This document shows positions 38,101-50,773 of a DNA stretch of 64,000 bases, in pieces. A program made the translations under genes and the position numbers. The stretch is taken from NCBI GenBank assembly GCA_963281155.1, contig CAUJLY010000002.1, positions 6,076,001 through 6,140,000 of the forward strand, written 5' to 3'. Each line of letters opens with the position of its first letter. The stretch's first letter is position 1. The notes under the pieces are model-generated. The model did not search any database. It saw only the letters and a program-made list of their open reading frames with translations, and was not told where the DNA came from. This stretch comes from Rhabditophanes sp. KR3021 (Eukaryota > Nematoda > Chromadorea > Rhabditida > Alloionematidae).

Positions 38101-38490
38101 GTAGTGAATATTTGACTTGTGGACTTTCCTATCAACAATTAACACAAACCTGATCTTTAATGGGGTATTTACTTTCAAAAAAATAGTCAATTCATTCCTC
38201 TCAGCTGCTTCTAAGAACGATGAGCCACTCTGGTTTTTATCAAAAACCTTTAAATAGAAACAATAAAAAAAGTTTTATTACACAGAAATCAAATAAAATA
38301 CCTGCTTTAAAAATTCCAATCTTTTATAAGTAATAGTGTTACTCTTATCTATTCGTACCTTTTCCCTGCCATCTTTCTTCTGAACCTTGTATCCCTCTGT
38401 TCGGTCCTTGCAACAGCCTATAATTGCTGCCGCCACCGCACAATATAATTTCTCATTTTCAGATGCAATACTCGACGTCTCAATACTCAT
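35120..38490 (-). CDS. Munc13/BAIAP3-type C2-MUN protein
   Basis: Likely a priming or tethering factor for SNARE-dependent exocytosis, related to Munc13-4/BAIAP3. Exons 38490-38302, 38247-36604, 36555-36202 and 36142-35120 give 1069 residues. Order: a short Cys-rich N-terminus; a divergent beta-rich region (about 60-200) in the place of the first C2; a long helical MUN region (about 225-830, with MHD-like DSTALILSHPIW and FWTHHWTHMSNKL); then a C-terminal C2 domain (about 858-1000) with SSDPYVRIELMPR, NPRWNKAF and VIDHDIVAYNDLAG, retaining most calcium-binding acids. All junctions are in frame. Confidence 0.82.
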
Positions 38491-38779
38491 TTATGTTTTA
38501 ATTGTACTTTTTATTGTTGCTTAAAATAAATTAAAATAAAAGATAATGACTGTACAAGGAGAATTATAAAAGGAAATGGAAAAATGTATTGTATAGTGGT
38601 GTAAGTATATAAATGTATTCTTATCTATATTATTATTCTTTATCAAGGTAAGCTTTAAGGGCAAAATATTCGCATGTGTTAATAAATTGTCATGTAGTTC
38701 TTATACATTTAATCATTGCAGTGTGTGCTATTTTGCAATCTTTAATACAAATTTTCAAAAGGTGCTTAAATGTGTAAGT

Positions 38780-39640
38780 TTAAGTAGATCGACAACAAGT
38801 CTTTCTCCAACCTTCACAAAGCTTCTTTCCTAACCTCCGAGATCTGACCTTATACCCATCACTAAGCAAAACAAACACAATGGGTACCAATCCAGACAAC
38901 TCTTCAATTATATACCATACAACTCTATTAACGACGTATCCTATAAAACAAAAATTAAAGATTTCCGGAATCAAAGTTAAAACGCACCTCTTTCATATAA
39001 GATCGAAGATGCATTCATTGGAATGATACTAAAGAGTGGTAGTACAGTTTGTATCCTTTGAGTTGATGTGGACGTTTTTTTGGAGTTCTTTGCCCATTAT
39101 TAAGTTGAGGAAGAGAAATTGAGGAATTATGTGGATGTAGGTTATTAATGTGTCGCAGATTTGGTATTTGTTGGAGAAGGAGACTACGTTTGTGAATATG
39201 ATTAAAGAAGGAGTTGTGATGATGAAGACCAAATGGATTGATGGAGAAAAATATTTGATTGGAATTTATTGTCGTTTTGTATCTCCACCACATTATGACA
39301 AAAAGTATTGAATAGGCAATATTGCAAGACAAGATCATAATTTGTCTAAGAATGTGAGTAATGTGAATTGGCAAATTTGATTGCGTACCATATCCATACA
39401 AATACATTCCAACACAACATGAAACTCCAAGTAATAAGTAAGCCCCAATCACCAACATAGCCATCACCTTATTTTGCCTAATACAGGGACGGCCCGTTCG
39501 CAATAAAACAGAACAGACCAATCGTACTATTACTTCCATTAATTAAGACCGAAAAAGCATACTGCTCCTCAACTTGTGCACTAAACAAATACTTGATTTC
39601 ATTACCCACAGCAGAAGAATAATTAAAAGTTGTTGGCGCA
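38780..39640 (-). pseudogene. Serpentine (7TM) receptor pseudogene
   Basis: Segments in three frames align in order with the intact receptor at 40478-41546: the N-terminal EIKYLFSAQVEEQY; LYGYGTQSNLPIHITHILRQ (against LYGYWSSYRLPIKFTTFLRE); the middle helices in a second frame; and the final VWYIIEELSGLVPIVFVLL after a 48-bp intron. Frame changes lie near 39520, 39240 and 39035, and no ATG fits the N-terminus. Three separate breaks make pseudogene more likely than assembly error. Confidence 0.75.
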
Positions 39641-40098
39641 TTATATCCACACTCACCAAAACAGTGGTTCCAATATTATTATGAAGACAAATATTAGCTA
39701 GCTACTATATTTGAGAGAAAAATATTAATATGCTATGATATATACGTCACTCTTGGATCCTTAAGAATAAATGAATAAGTAATGCATAGCTGTATATTTA
39801 ATAGAGATATGTCATGTTATTTAAACCATAAATATCGGTAATAAAAGAAAGTATGATTGTGCCAGAAAAGTACATTATATTGTATTGGTAATTGTGTTAA
39901 TTGGACCAAGTTTTTTTTATTTGGAAAGTACAAGACTTTGTGGTGGCGAAAAATGGGCGAAATAACTAATAGTAGGTAAATATAAATAACTGGTTTGAGT
40001 TTGTTTAAGAAGTATATTTTTGTTTTCAAAAAGTAAATTGAAAATTCCAGTTTTTAGTTTAGTTTAATTTTGTTTTAAGGGAAAAGTAAATAATTAAT

Positions 40099-40106
40099 TG
40101 TATATA
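40099..40106 (+). promoter_or_regulatory. TATA box candidate
   Basis: TATATAAAA-type sequence about 75-80 bases before the ATG of the small secreted peptide gene, at the right distance for a short 5' UTR. Prediction only. Confidence 0.4.
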
Positions 40107-40179
40107 AAAGCAAAGTTAGAAATGAGGAAGACACAATATCTTTTATTACAATAAATATTCATATTTAATTATTTCCGAC

Positions 40180-40435
40180 ATGAAAATTTTTACTTTGTTG
40201 TTATCCTTAATAGCGTTAACGTCTGCGAATTGGATTAATTGTATGAAAGGCCCAGGGTATTTTGGGTTTGGATTTCCTGCATTTCATTCGGTAGGTTAAT
40301 TAGAATATAAATATTATTATTATTTTATTTTAGTATTCTTCTATGACATCTAATAAGCATGTAATAACAACAGCACCAACAACATTTTTGAAAGCAAAGA
40401 ATGAAAGCATTAAATATATGATTGAACTCTCTTAA
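40180..40435 (+). CDS. Small secreted peptide, 70 residues
   Basis: Two exons, 40180-40290 and 40334-40435, separated by a 43-bp GT-AG intron, join in frame. The product begins with a clear signal peptide (MKIFTLLLSLIALTSA), then a mature part of about 54 residues with a Gly/Phe/Pro-rich start (GPGYFGFGFP), a Thr-rich middle and a Lys-containing tail. There are no dibasic processing sites and only one Cys. The gene converges tail-to-tail on the receptor gene 42 bp away. A role as structural secretion or ligand is possible; nothing in the sequence decides. Confidence 0.7.
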
Positions 40436-40477
40436 TATAATTATCTTTTTGTAAATTTCGTCATCATAAAATATTAT

Positions 40478-41546
40478 TTAATGCAATAATATATCCTTTG
40501 AGTTTCTCTCACCAGAGATCGTATTATTGCTTCCATACTTTACGCCAGTAGTCGTTCTTGATTCACTTAAAGCAAAGTAACTGGTATCCTCTTCAGTTGT
40601 CTTGACCATCAAGAGATTTTGAAAAGACTTTCTATAATCTGGTAAAAATAAGACGAATGTATATGGGAAAAAGACAGAAAATAAGCCATCCACGACATCG
40701 TTAATTGTCCATAAAAATTGAGGAATCGTTTCTAAATATACATATTTATGTTACTTTTTGTTAAGCAAATAAGGAAGCCTTACCTAATGAGTAGAAATGA
40801 GTTAAGATGTGCGAATAGAAATGAATTAAGAAAGGAACAGTGGAATGGAAGATTAAATTGATAGAAATTGCTGTTTCAGTGGTGTATGTCTTTGGAGACA
40901 TTTTAATGTGTCTCATTTTGTTTTGTTGTTGATTAATGAAGGAAATAATTGAAATATTTAAAATCAAAACAAGTAGAATTGCAATGACTTGGGTTGTGTT
41001 GTGCAAATAATCTGAAATCCAAAACGAGTATTGATAAGCATATTTGAAGTCCTCACTTTGCTTGTATATATTTGAGATGAATGTTGCGTCGATGAAGGCA
41101 AAGAGGCATGGGGAAAGAAAAACAATATACATGATAAAGTAATGCTTTTTCGTTAGTTTGCGATGTAAGACAATTGTACTAAATCTCCAGTACGACAAAA
41201 CAAACAGTGTTATAAATACTAGATTATGTGTAACAAGTGTCAATTCCCGCAAAAATGTTGTAAATTTGATTGGAAGCCTATAGGATGACCAATAACCATA
41301 CAAATATAAAATCTGTAGCATAAACACGGCATTGCAATGTAACAGCACATACATCATTAATATAACAATTATATATTTGATTGCTGATGCCTTATTTAGT
41401 GGATTTTTGAACAATGTTATTAGAAGGACGTGTGAACATGTTATAATTGTTAAAGTTGTTAAGATTAAGTTTGTTATGCAATATTGGAAGTATTCTTTTT
41501 TTACTTTGGCGGAATAAATTATTATATTTGAGGGTATTGGGTCCAT
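40478..41546 (-). CDS. Nematode serpentine receptor (7TM GPCR)
   Basis: A likely chemosensory receptor. Exons 41546-40784 and 40731-40478 give 338 residues. Seven hydrophobic segments can be counted (about 22-45, 56-80, 98-120, 135-155, 178-200, 220-245 and 265-285). The tail is Ser/Thr-rich, as in receptors regulated by phosphorylation. The family (Srx/Srw/Str-like) cannot be fixed by eye. It is paralogous to the pseudogene at 38780-39640 and shares LYGYW and the LPI...LRE motif with it. Confidence 0.8.
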
Positions 41547-42499
41547 TTTTAATATCCTATGAATATGTTTAATGAGAGTGTAGTTTAAAATAAATGGCGT
41601 TAATTGTAGACAAAAAATAATATGTATATGAAAGATAGATATATAAATTGAAAGAAGAATGAACTTTGGGTCTTATAAACATCGTTTAAAAAGCCAAATG
41701 TAGGTTTTTTAAATTGTCTTAAATAAACACAAAAATAGTGGCAAATATATTTATCTTAAATTTATGTGTCTCTTATTTTTTGAATTAAAAATCTTAATTA
41801 AATCTTCCAGATTTGTTTTTTGGGCCTTATAGAAAGAGCGTGTATATTTTGGACAATCATAACACCTTAAATCAACCCACATTTTAAAATCTCAATATTT
41901 GCATAAGACTCTTATATTAGCGGAAGTTCACACATCCACACACTCTCTTAAGCAAATTGTAACTTGGCCATTTTAAATGATTTTTGAAACTCTTGTCTCA
42001 AAAGAAAGCCTCGATGGGTGTAGTTAGCGGATGTAAAATCATGGGTTCACGTGTATATACATTTAATGTAAATTTATTTGTTTTTGCCCACCAACTTAGA
42101 CATTCCAGTCATGCGCGTAGTTATAATCAAGGAAAGAATATAAATTGGAGAGGATTACGTAATGTTTCCCGTTGAATTTCATATTATTCATTAAATAAGG
42201 TTGGTGGTTAATGTTTGTTAAAGAATTTCAGTCCGTTGGGTTTTAGACATATAACGAATGTACTTTGTAGATGAAATGTGCCCATTACAAATTTAAAATG
42301 TGACAACAAATGTTATGAATATAATAAAGCCTTAAAAAAGTTGTCTTGAATGTCGAGTTTAGATCTTTTTAATTGAACTAAGTTAACCTATTGGAATTTC
42401 AGTTATGTATAGGAATTATACTATAAGCAGTTACAAATTTTGCACCACAGTGCAGATTAGCGTCGACGTCGTTTTTTATTAACAAAACAGATGATTAAG

Positions 42500-42700
42500 T
42501 AAAAAACAGAAGATACGGAATGCATTTTCGGAAACTTCTTTATCATTGTCTTGCAGGCGGCATATCCCTACTCAAATGAGCCTTTATCTTTGTGAATTTT
42601 TGTCTGCTATTGATACTGACTGTTCTTTTTGATCAATTCGGAACTCATAATAACCTATTTTGGCACTTATAAACATGTTACAACAAAATATTTTTTTTCC
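42500..42700 (-). repeat. Diverged dispersed repeat, copy B
   Basis: Inverted relative to copy A (12425-12600), with the same two conserved blocks. On the minus strand it ends in a short frame with DMPPARQ followed by TGA TAA, equivalent to DRPPAKQ TGA TAA in copy A. Confidence 0.55.
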
Positions 42701-42774
42701 CCAAACTCGACTACATATAAACCAATTCTTGGCTAATGCCTGTACTTAATGGCTATGTTATTATAGCATTAGAT

Positions 42775-42945
42775 TCAGTATTTCAAGCGTAAACTTAAAC
42801 AATTCCTTCTTTTTTACCTTCATGCCCTCCGTTCTCATCAAAAGAATATATCCTTCAAAATCTGTTAGCACCATCAAATAGTCTTCTTCTACAAAACTGA
42901 TCAGACACTTATACGTTTGGCCCGGCGGCCTGACGAGCCATTTTA
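42775..42945 (-). CDS. Orphan exon-like frame, possibly XLF/NHEJ1-head-like
   Basis: About 57 codons open on the minus strand, beginning KWLVRPPGQTYKCL and continuing YLMVLTDFEG before a GTAAAA donor-like site and a stop. The order W, then G-x2-Y, then a strand, then LTD(L/F) followed by hydrophobics resembles the N-terminal head of XLF (NHEJ1), a DNA end-joining factor. This is a by-eye resemblance to a short motif. No ATG is in frame (the nearest, at about 42944, is one base off), and other exons were not found except perhaps the repeat tail downstream. It may be a gene remnant. Confidence 0.3.
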
Positions 42946-43263
42946 AAAATATACAAAAAATGGTATATGACGGATTTGCGGAAATTTGTTTAATTGCAAT
43001 AAATAAAAATACACATTCAATTAAAAAACTTTATTAAGCAAAATCAAAGAACATATTATTGAATTAGTATATTAAAAAAGACACTATTCATGGCTAATGA
43101 TGATTAAATAAATATAATAACAAAAATATAACGCACATCATAAAAAGTTCAATTATAAACACAATTGAGTCAACCGAACTTTTTTTATTAAAAAAGAATA
43201 AAGTAAGTTCTCGTATGATAATCAGACAAGGGAGCTTTTACCCTGGACATAAGGATAAGTCTT

Positions 43264-45036
43264 TTACAAACGAATGCCAATTGAACTGAGCCCATGCTTG
43301 TCGCCTCGCGATGCAAGTAATTTATCCAGGGCATCTCTGAATAACCTTTTTACATGTTCCCAATTATCCTTTTCCGTTAGGCATCGGGCTGTATTTTTAT
43401 GATCAAAAGGCTCTTCTATGAATAACCTATATTGCATTGGATCATCGTGTATACATCCGTATCGTTTCATCGTTCCCCCGCATCGAATGCTAATGGCAAG
43501 ATTGTTGAAGTCAAATGCATTATAGTAATGGAAAAAACCTATTAATAGCTCACCCACTGGTTGTCTATTAACATCAGGATGTTGTGAGGTTCTTGGAGGT
43601 TCAAATTTTTTATCATACTCAAGGCACATTAATGCCATCTGATCTTTAAAGATTTTAGGGTATAACTTATGCAAGTTAGGCAGAATATAAGGATGGACTC
43701 CAGCTTGGAGGTAATGCAACACTAATAAAGCAATGGAATAACTATTAAAATACCCAAACTGAGCGTCTTTAATTTTGTTAATGATAGCCCAATGTTTTAA
43801 CACTAAGACAAGCTGTTGGAACCTGATGTCATATCTGAAAAGGTTGCAAACAATACACTTTAAAACATCCCCACGACACGTCAACTTACAAAGAATAGTA
43901 ATGGAGCAATTTAGAATTTAGGATTCCAGGAGTGTTGTTGATATTAATATCAATTTCAAATTCAGTACTCTCAAAGATGATTCTAAATTTTAGAATAGGA
44001 ACGACCGCCTTTATAACAATTGCTTCCTTGATGGCTGAACCAAAACTTTGTCTAAGGGCCTTTCTAGCTTTTTCAAGACATCCTTGAATTACTTGTTTTG
44101 TCGGGCAGTGGTGTGGCGAGGTTTCGCGTAGACTTGCTACATACCAGCACATATCAATGTCGCAGTTGTAGGAACCTAATTTCGTAACACTGGATCCAGT
44201 CATAAAAAGCTTGGAGCGTGGATAAATTCTCTGCAACAAAGCTTCGATTCTTTTACTGAGTTGATCTTTCTTCGATAACGTTTCGTGATCCTGAAATGTA
44301 AGCACAAATAAATAATTGTGCAATAAAACCTTACCTGGCGATTATTATAAAAATGTCTTTCAATTTCAAAAGTTAGATAATTCACCGATCCAAGGGTACG
44401 TAACTTTGTATGTAAATCAGCCGCTCTTTTTTGCGCAAATTTTGAATGGTCAACGCCTCCGCTATTTCTATCTTCATCTTTTGCATGCTGTAGATCAAAT
44501 CTATACAAAGATTCGGATCCTTCTGTCAAGACAGGAATATTGCCAAATTCATTTTGTACTTGATCAACGATTAAAAGTGTTTCGGACGATAGCTCTCCGT
44601 CGCTTGAAGCAGGGCTGTTTTCAGGAGCGAGAATGGGGGAATCGCTGTTGATCACGACTATGTCAGGAATTGCGTCTTTGTCCATTGACGATACCCTGCC
44701 TTCTTCGTTTTTAACTTGTTGAGAAGGCAGTGGTGAAGATTCCAATTCATTATAATCACCTGCCAAGTCTTCCTCTCCAATAACAATTATTTTGCCATTT
44801 ATTTGCGAGCCATTACCTGGTAATGCTTTGTCAAATTTCAGCAAATAGACGCTTTCATTGTGTTGCGAACCTTCCAATTTTTGTTCATCTCCAGCCTTGT
44901 CTATCAGTACTGTTTCGTTAGCCAAAATAGTAGGAGACGACCCCCCTTCATCACTAGAACCATCGATAACAATAACATCTGACCGATATTTTTTAGTCAC
45001 ATGCTCATCGGGCATGTACTGAGATGTCCGCTTCAT
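43264..45036 (-). CDS. Non-canonical poly(A) polymerase (GLD-2/TENT2-like)
   Basis: Adds A or U tails to RNA, probably cytoplasmic mRNA. Exons 45036-44335, 44290-43890 and 43834-43264 give 557 residues. The N-terminal 190 residues are acidic, Ser-rich and disordered. The catalytic palm has the nucleotidyltransferase signature GSSVTKLGSYNCDIDM (D278 and D280) with the third acid in FEIDIN (D348). The central domain (LVLVLKHWAIINKI) and PAP-associated domain with GELLIGFFHYY follow, then a basic C-terminus. No RNA-binding domain is visible, as in GLD-2, which uses partner proteins. It is transcribed away from WDR81, with a 690-bp shared upstream spacer. Confidence 0.85.
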
Positions 45037-45724
45037 TTTTTAGATCCACAAGATTAATAAGTTTCACACTAGCTATATTTATATTGTGGCAAAATCGTTG
45101 CCAAAAATTGAAACTGTATGACTAAGGAAGAACAAATTGCGTTATTCCAATGGGTTTCTTTTTGAGAATTGTACAAAATTGATAAGGTCGTGATTTTTAT
45201 AAATTGCTGAGGTGATTTGGGGATTAAACGCGGTTAAATGCTTGCTTTTAGTAAGATGTACTCTAATTAGCCTTAATTAATATAAAAGGGTCTGTGTGAA
45301 TGTTCAAATTAATTTTGGTGACTAAATTGCGGGAATTAAATGAATCGGATCTATACTATACAAATGTATGTATTAAAAAGTTACAAAGGATTATGACTAA
45401 CTTGAATAAATTTAAATAAAACCAAATGTAATGCGAAGTTTAATTATTTTTATTAAATTCAAAAATAATCTAAACGGCTTTTAAAGATTGTTTATTATGA
45501 CAAACTTTTTAGCAGCCCTTTACATTTCTTCCAACTATGTAATATGACTTGATTTACACTAATAAACAAATAAATCTTTTAAAGATAACAATGCATAAAC
45601 AATTGCGGATGTATTTTGATAAGTATTGTAGTATATTTCATACACGCTTTCCCAAATGATCAATAAGTTCATAAAAGTCAATGTAGTGGTTAATTAGTTT
45701 TGGGTGATTTATTTATTTAGCAAG
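45037..45724. other. Divergent promoter spacer
   Basis: AT-rich region between the oppositely oriented nucleotidyltransferase and WDR81 genes. No coding sequence or RNA gene seen; promoters of both genes are expected here. Confidence 0.55.
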
Positions 45725-48700
45725 ATGGACCGGAATACTACCAGTATTTTGATTGAAAAATGTCACGGAGTAACTGAGGACGTCGACTCTTATGTTGTGG
45801 ATGATATTACATATAAACTCAAGTTTAAAAGACTTAAGCATGAATTTGATTGCAATAATTCGCTAAGGAGGATGTTGTATGTTTTACAAAATTAAACTTC
45901 ATTGAATAATCATTTTTATAGGTTAGAACATTATTCTAGGCTTGATGAACAGACTAATGTCGATCCAATAACAAATAAGTGTTTACCAATGTTTAAAGAA
46001 AACGATGTGCCGAGATTGTTATCGGAATTTCCCAGTAAAACTGAGGATGTCATTGAAGAGATAGCGAAATTACTGGAACTTTCGTGGTTGGATATGAACA
46101 AGATAAATGAAGACAATGGAATTGAGAAGTTAGAAAAGCTAGTATGGCGACCACTTGTCAAAGCATCTCAAATGATTCCCATAATTTGTATTATCAAAAG
46201 ACAAGTAGATTATTTATTTGTGTACTTCGATCAGCAAAATAGCATGGCAAGTTTAGAGCAAATTAACTTGTTTGCTGATACAACAGATGTTTTTAGTTCA
46301 AAAATGGATTTGATTGTTACTCAATTTTTGAATATCTTTCATTTCTTTGCCAAACATGGTATCTTCCCAGCGTTTGATTTAAGCCACTTTTCTTGCGAAA
46401 AACACTTATGGCAGGCAATTGATGTTTATGATATAGTTTTGTCTATCGGAAGCTCAAATTATGAAAACGAACAAATACCACGTATTATTGACACAGTAAA
46501 TATGGAAGACAAAACGAATAATACACTTGAATATGTTACAGAACAGTGGCGTCGTGGGTTGCTGACCAATTATGATTATTTGATGAAACTGAATCAATTC
46601 GCAGGCCGAAACAAAAAAAATCTAAATTATTACCCAATCATGCCCTGGGTACATGATTTCGAAGGCAAAGGAGATTTCAGTCTCCGTCCCCTAAACAAAT
46701 CCAAATACAGAATAAACAAAGGTTTACTTTCCTTCAATGACTTTAACTAATTTCATTTTAGGTAATTTAAAAAAACAGTCAAAGATAATGAATATGAAAG
46801 CATTTATTTGAGAAGGGGCGAAAATAGTACAAGTAGACAAAATATTATTGAGTAATTGCTTTAAAGACGAATGTATTTTGTTGAGGGTGATAGTTGAGTT
46901 GCAATATCAGGATGCTTCATGACCATCATATTGTTAGGTTGGCCTGATCCGTCGATGTTTGTCAAATCGTCTTGAAGATTCGATATAACAGCATACTCAA
47001 GAGCCAGACCTTCATTACTAGTTGATTCATCGAGATAGAAAGCGACAACATGTCTCTTATTTTTCAAGATATCCACAATTGAAGTTTCTTTGGCGCAATA
47101 TTGATGATTACGTTTGATATTTGCAACTTACCCTTTACACCAACTTCTTACCTTATTGTTTCTTTCCTTCTTAGCGGGCCCTTCCAATATAATTGCATAT
47201 CTTTCTGGGGGTTCACCACTGTCGGCATCATTATTTATACGTCTCATTTTTAAATTATCAAAACAAGGGAAGTATAAATATGTATTTACAAATGACTAAG
47301 CTAATTTACACACCGGGCATAAACGCTCTTCTAATCAATGTTTTCTAAAAACAACATTTGATTCAAATTTATTTTATAATGTCATTAAAAAATTATACCA
47401 CACTAATGATTGCTTTAATAAAGGAGATCTACAGTTGCAAGAAAATTACAAGGCTATACCTGCTCATCATGTTTCTGATCCTCTAACTGACATCAGTGTA
47501 ATGACGTACAGAGCCCGTGTAGAATCAATCGTGGATTTAAGAAAAATAGTAAGAAATACGTTTGTGGCCGCTGAATATCCTAAATCCATGAAATTATTAT
47601 ATAAGAACACTCCGGATGAAAGCATACCTGAGTTTTATGATGATGCTAGCATTTTTATTAGTGTTCATGGTGATGAGATAACAGATGGAGGAGATCCTGA
47701 ACCGGTTATGGAGGACTTAATTGTGCCCGATTGGTGTGACAATCCATCAAATTTCATTACATGGCATAAGGATTTGCTTAATAGCGACAAGGTTTCTGCA
47801 AATTTGGATGAATGGATTGATCTGACGTTTGGTTACTTATTATCAGGCCCCGAAGCTGTGAAAGCATTAAATGTTTATCATAGTTTAGTTGAAACTGTTG
47901 TAAGCGACGAGTTGCGCTTGCATGGCCCGGTTCAATTGTTTAAGAAGAAACATCCCAAAAAAGAAAGTCTTCCATATGAACAAGCCAAACATAGACAATA
48001 TTTCCCTTACGAGTCCTTTAATGAAATTATGAATGCTAATGCTGGCATGGCTGCTTGTCCTTTAAATGAATCTTTTAATTTGCAAAAGGTTGTAACAAAT
48101 ATTACAGAGGTCAAGTATTATGTTCCGGCATATATCAAAGAATCCATCAAATCAGTAGCTATTTGTATTGCCGAAATTAGTGTGCCTGAACATTCAAGGA
48201 ATTTGTTAAAATCTTCCCGTACTTTTGGAAAAAGATTAGATAGAGCTAAAAACTTGGTCAGAGAATATTTTTACAAGCTACCGAGAAATATGGCCGAACT
48301 AGTTAAAACTTTAATCATTGAAGAAGCAATTCCAAACAAAATATTAAGTGACTTAGAAAGTTTGCCAAATCCATTGATCAACCACTTCAATCTGTCTTAT
48401 TATATGTCGTTGACGCATACATTGATATCCCTATTGTATATAAATAGATATAGCATTCAAGTAGCAAGAGTTAAAAACAGAGTTGATAAAATTAAAGCAT
48501 TAATGAAGGATCAGATTAGCATTGTCTGGGATTTATCAACCATACCTAACCTTGGTGTCATACCTCTTCAATATTTTGACTTGATTTTACAAGAGCCGGA
48601 AGAAAATATATCAGTTTGTTATACATTGTTTTCAAGAATATCTACCTGCGAAAATGAATTTAAACCGATGTTAATCAAAACAGTGAAAAAACTGATGTAT

Positions 48701-50773
48701 GCTAAAGAATTAGACAAAAATCCTAAACTGTCTTACTTACTACGTACAGAATTCTTGCAACAATTATCCATAAGGTTTGGAAATGAAGTTTTTCTTAATG
48801 AATTTTTGAGCACAGTAATAGATAGAATTATATTCGTCGAAAAAGAACCAAAGATTGCCGAGCTTGCAAAGCATGCCTGCGTTTGGATGGCAAAACGTTT
48901 TGGTCCGATAATTACAGCTCAGCATATTATAACTAAGTTGTTTATTTTGCTCGAATGTTGTTGCCAAAATGTAACAGACACCGAAATAAGAATATCTCGT
49001 TATCCAGACCACCCAATGGATTTACATATCAAAAATATTACGTCTGTCTTTGTTGAAATAATTGTTATGTTTGGACCGGAATTTATATTCAAACAATGCT
49101 TACCTTACATAAAACAGAAATTCGAACAAGCCAGCAAAAATCTGACTCCAAATTTAGAATCGTTCGTAATTGGCGCTATGACTTTAATGCCCGAGTTATG
49201 TGACTTGATTAGTGCCAGAGACTTTCTAGCCTACCTGACCAATGATGAGAATCAAGGAGATTACAATGTCATTATTCGATTTATAATGATACCTGCCATT
49301 CGAATTCTTAAAGCCAATAAGGCCACATTTTTATTCTCAAATGTCAATGCTCGTAGACTGTTTGCAAGCAAATTACTCTCATGGATTTTTCAATTGATTA
49401 AACGGGTCAGTCGTGACAGTACGGAAAGATTTTTAAGATTCGGTGTACTTGATGAATTAGTGAGTCCTTTTTCCCAAATGTATAGAAAAGTAAGTAAAGT
49501 ACAGTATGAAAGAATACCAGAGGTGCATTTCAATGATCAAGTATTAGCTATCTATGATGCTGATTTTGCAAAAGTATGCCTTCAGACATGCATCGAAGAA
49601 ACTAGTCTAGAATTCTTTATGCAAGTTGTAAATTATTATGATTTGATTATATTAATTTCCGGTGGAAAACCTCCTATTTTGAAAGCTCCCAATCCTAAAA
49701 ATGAAACAACTGAAGAAAAAACTGAACGCTTGTCACGTGCCCAGGCACTTCAAGAAAATTGTGAAGGCAATCGTAAAATGAAGAATGCTCACCAACATAT
49801 ATCTAAGACTTGGGTTACGGCTATTTTCAATACAAAAGAATCAGCTGAGAGTAAAGCGTTTAATACGATTGAATTAGCAAATTTTGAAGGTCATACTAAT
49901 TTGATAAAAAGGATTTGTGTAATGGATTTGGAAAATTGTTTCGTGACAGCTTCTGTCGACACTACTGTTAAATTGTGGACAATTAAGCCCTACGAAACGT
50001 TGTCTCACTGCCAATACTCGTACACCGGTCACTCAAAACCATTACTTGACACACGGATACTTGCTCACGGAGGTTTAATTGCTTCAACAGACGGCATTTT
50101 AAATATTTGGGATCCTTTCAAATCAACCACCCTTCACAGACTCTCATGGGATGAAAGCGGAAAGAAAGATAATATTAATTGTTTGGTTCCACTTTCAAAC
50201 TACACATTGGCAGCTTCCGCATTGACAGATTCTCTAATCAAGATTTTTGATGTACGTACAGGAAGTTTTGCGTATCATATGTGTCCCTTTAATCAAAATC
50301 AATTCCCGACTGCTCTCGTTAAATGCATGTCTCTTTCATCTTGCGGAACAAAAATGGCAACTGGCTTTACCGGAAGTGGATTATCTCTATTTGACATTCG
50401 AACAGGCCGAATTTTAAGCACACGTACTGGGATCATTAGTGGAATAACTTCAATTGAATGGGTAGCTCAAAATCACTTTGCCGGTCTCAGCAACGATCAT
50501 TCAACTGTCATTTGTGAGGCTAATACGCTTATAAAACCAATTCACAAATTACCCGAAAATTCCTCTGCATTAATTCCCATGAAAAATCAAAAACAGTTTA
50601 TAACTTTTTATAATAATAATAGGTTAAAAATTTACAATGACTACAACCATCGTCCAACTGAAATTAAGACGAAAGATGCAATTCATGGAGGCATTACAGC
50701 AGGAGCTTATATGAACTTAAACAAAACGTGGATTGTTGGAACTAGTAGTGGCAAAATTAAATTATTCTTTTAA
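45725..50773 (+). CDS. WDR81: WDR81-type BEACH and WD-repeat protein
   Basis: WDR81 with WDR91 controls endosomal PI3P and the early-to-late endosome transition. Exons 45725-45876, 45922-46721 and 47424-50773 join in frame to 1433 residues. The BEACH domain spans about 268-465 (NYDYLMKLNQFAGR, LRPLNKSKYRINKGD, PHHVSD-like AHHVSDPLTDI, YPKSMKLLY, PDWC and WIDLTFGYLLSG). A long helical middle follows (about 530-1060), and C-terminal WD repeats from about 1135 (FEGHTNLIKRI, ASVDTTVKLW, ILNIWDP, LIKIFDVRTG). Human WDR81 is longer (about 1940), mainly in the middle. Intron 2 (702 bp) is long for this region and holds an antisense gene. Confidence 0.88.
46861..47247 (-). CDS. Small antisense gene nested in WDR81 intron 2
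   Basis: An ATG at 47247 opens a 39-codon frame (MRRINNDADSGEPPERYAI...) to a GGGTAAGTT donor. After a CCAAAG acceptor at about 47092 a second frame of about 77 codons runs to TAA at 46861 (DILKNKRHVVAFYLDES; KYIRL at the end). AATAAA on the minus strand follows at about 46803. With the visible splice sites the two halves are out of phase by one base, so the model needs an indel or another junction. Function unrecognised. Own start, splice sites and poly(A) signal argue for a real gene. Confidence 0.5.

Larger units (their letters stand above)
41547..43263. other. Spacer with repeat copy B and an orphan exon-like frame
   Basis: Mostly AT-rich. The frame at 41984-42175 lacks an ATG and family resemblance. 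The right-hand part contains the inverted repeat copy and the orphan coding block listed separately. Confidence 0.5.
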
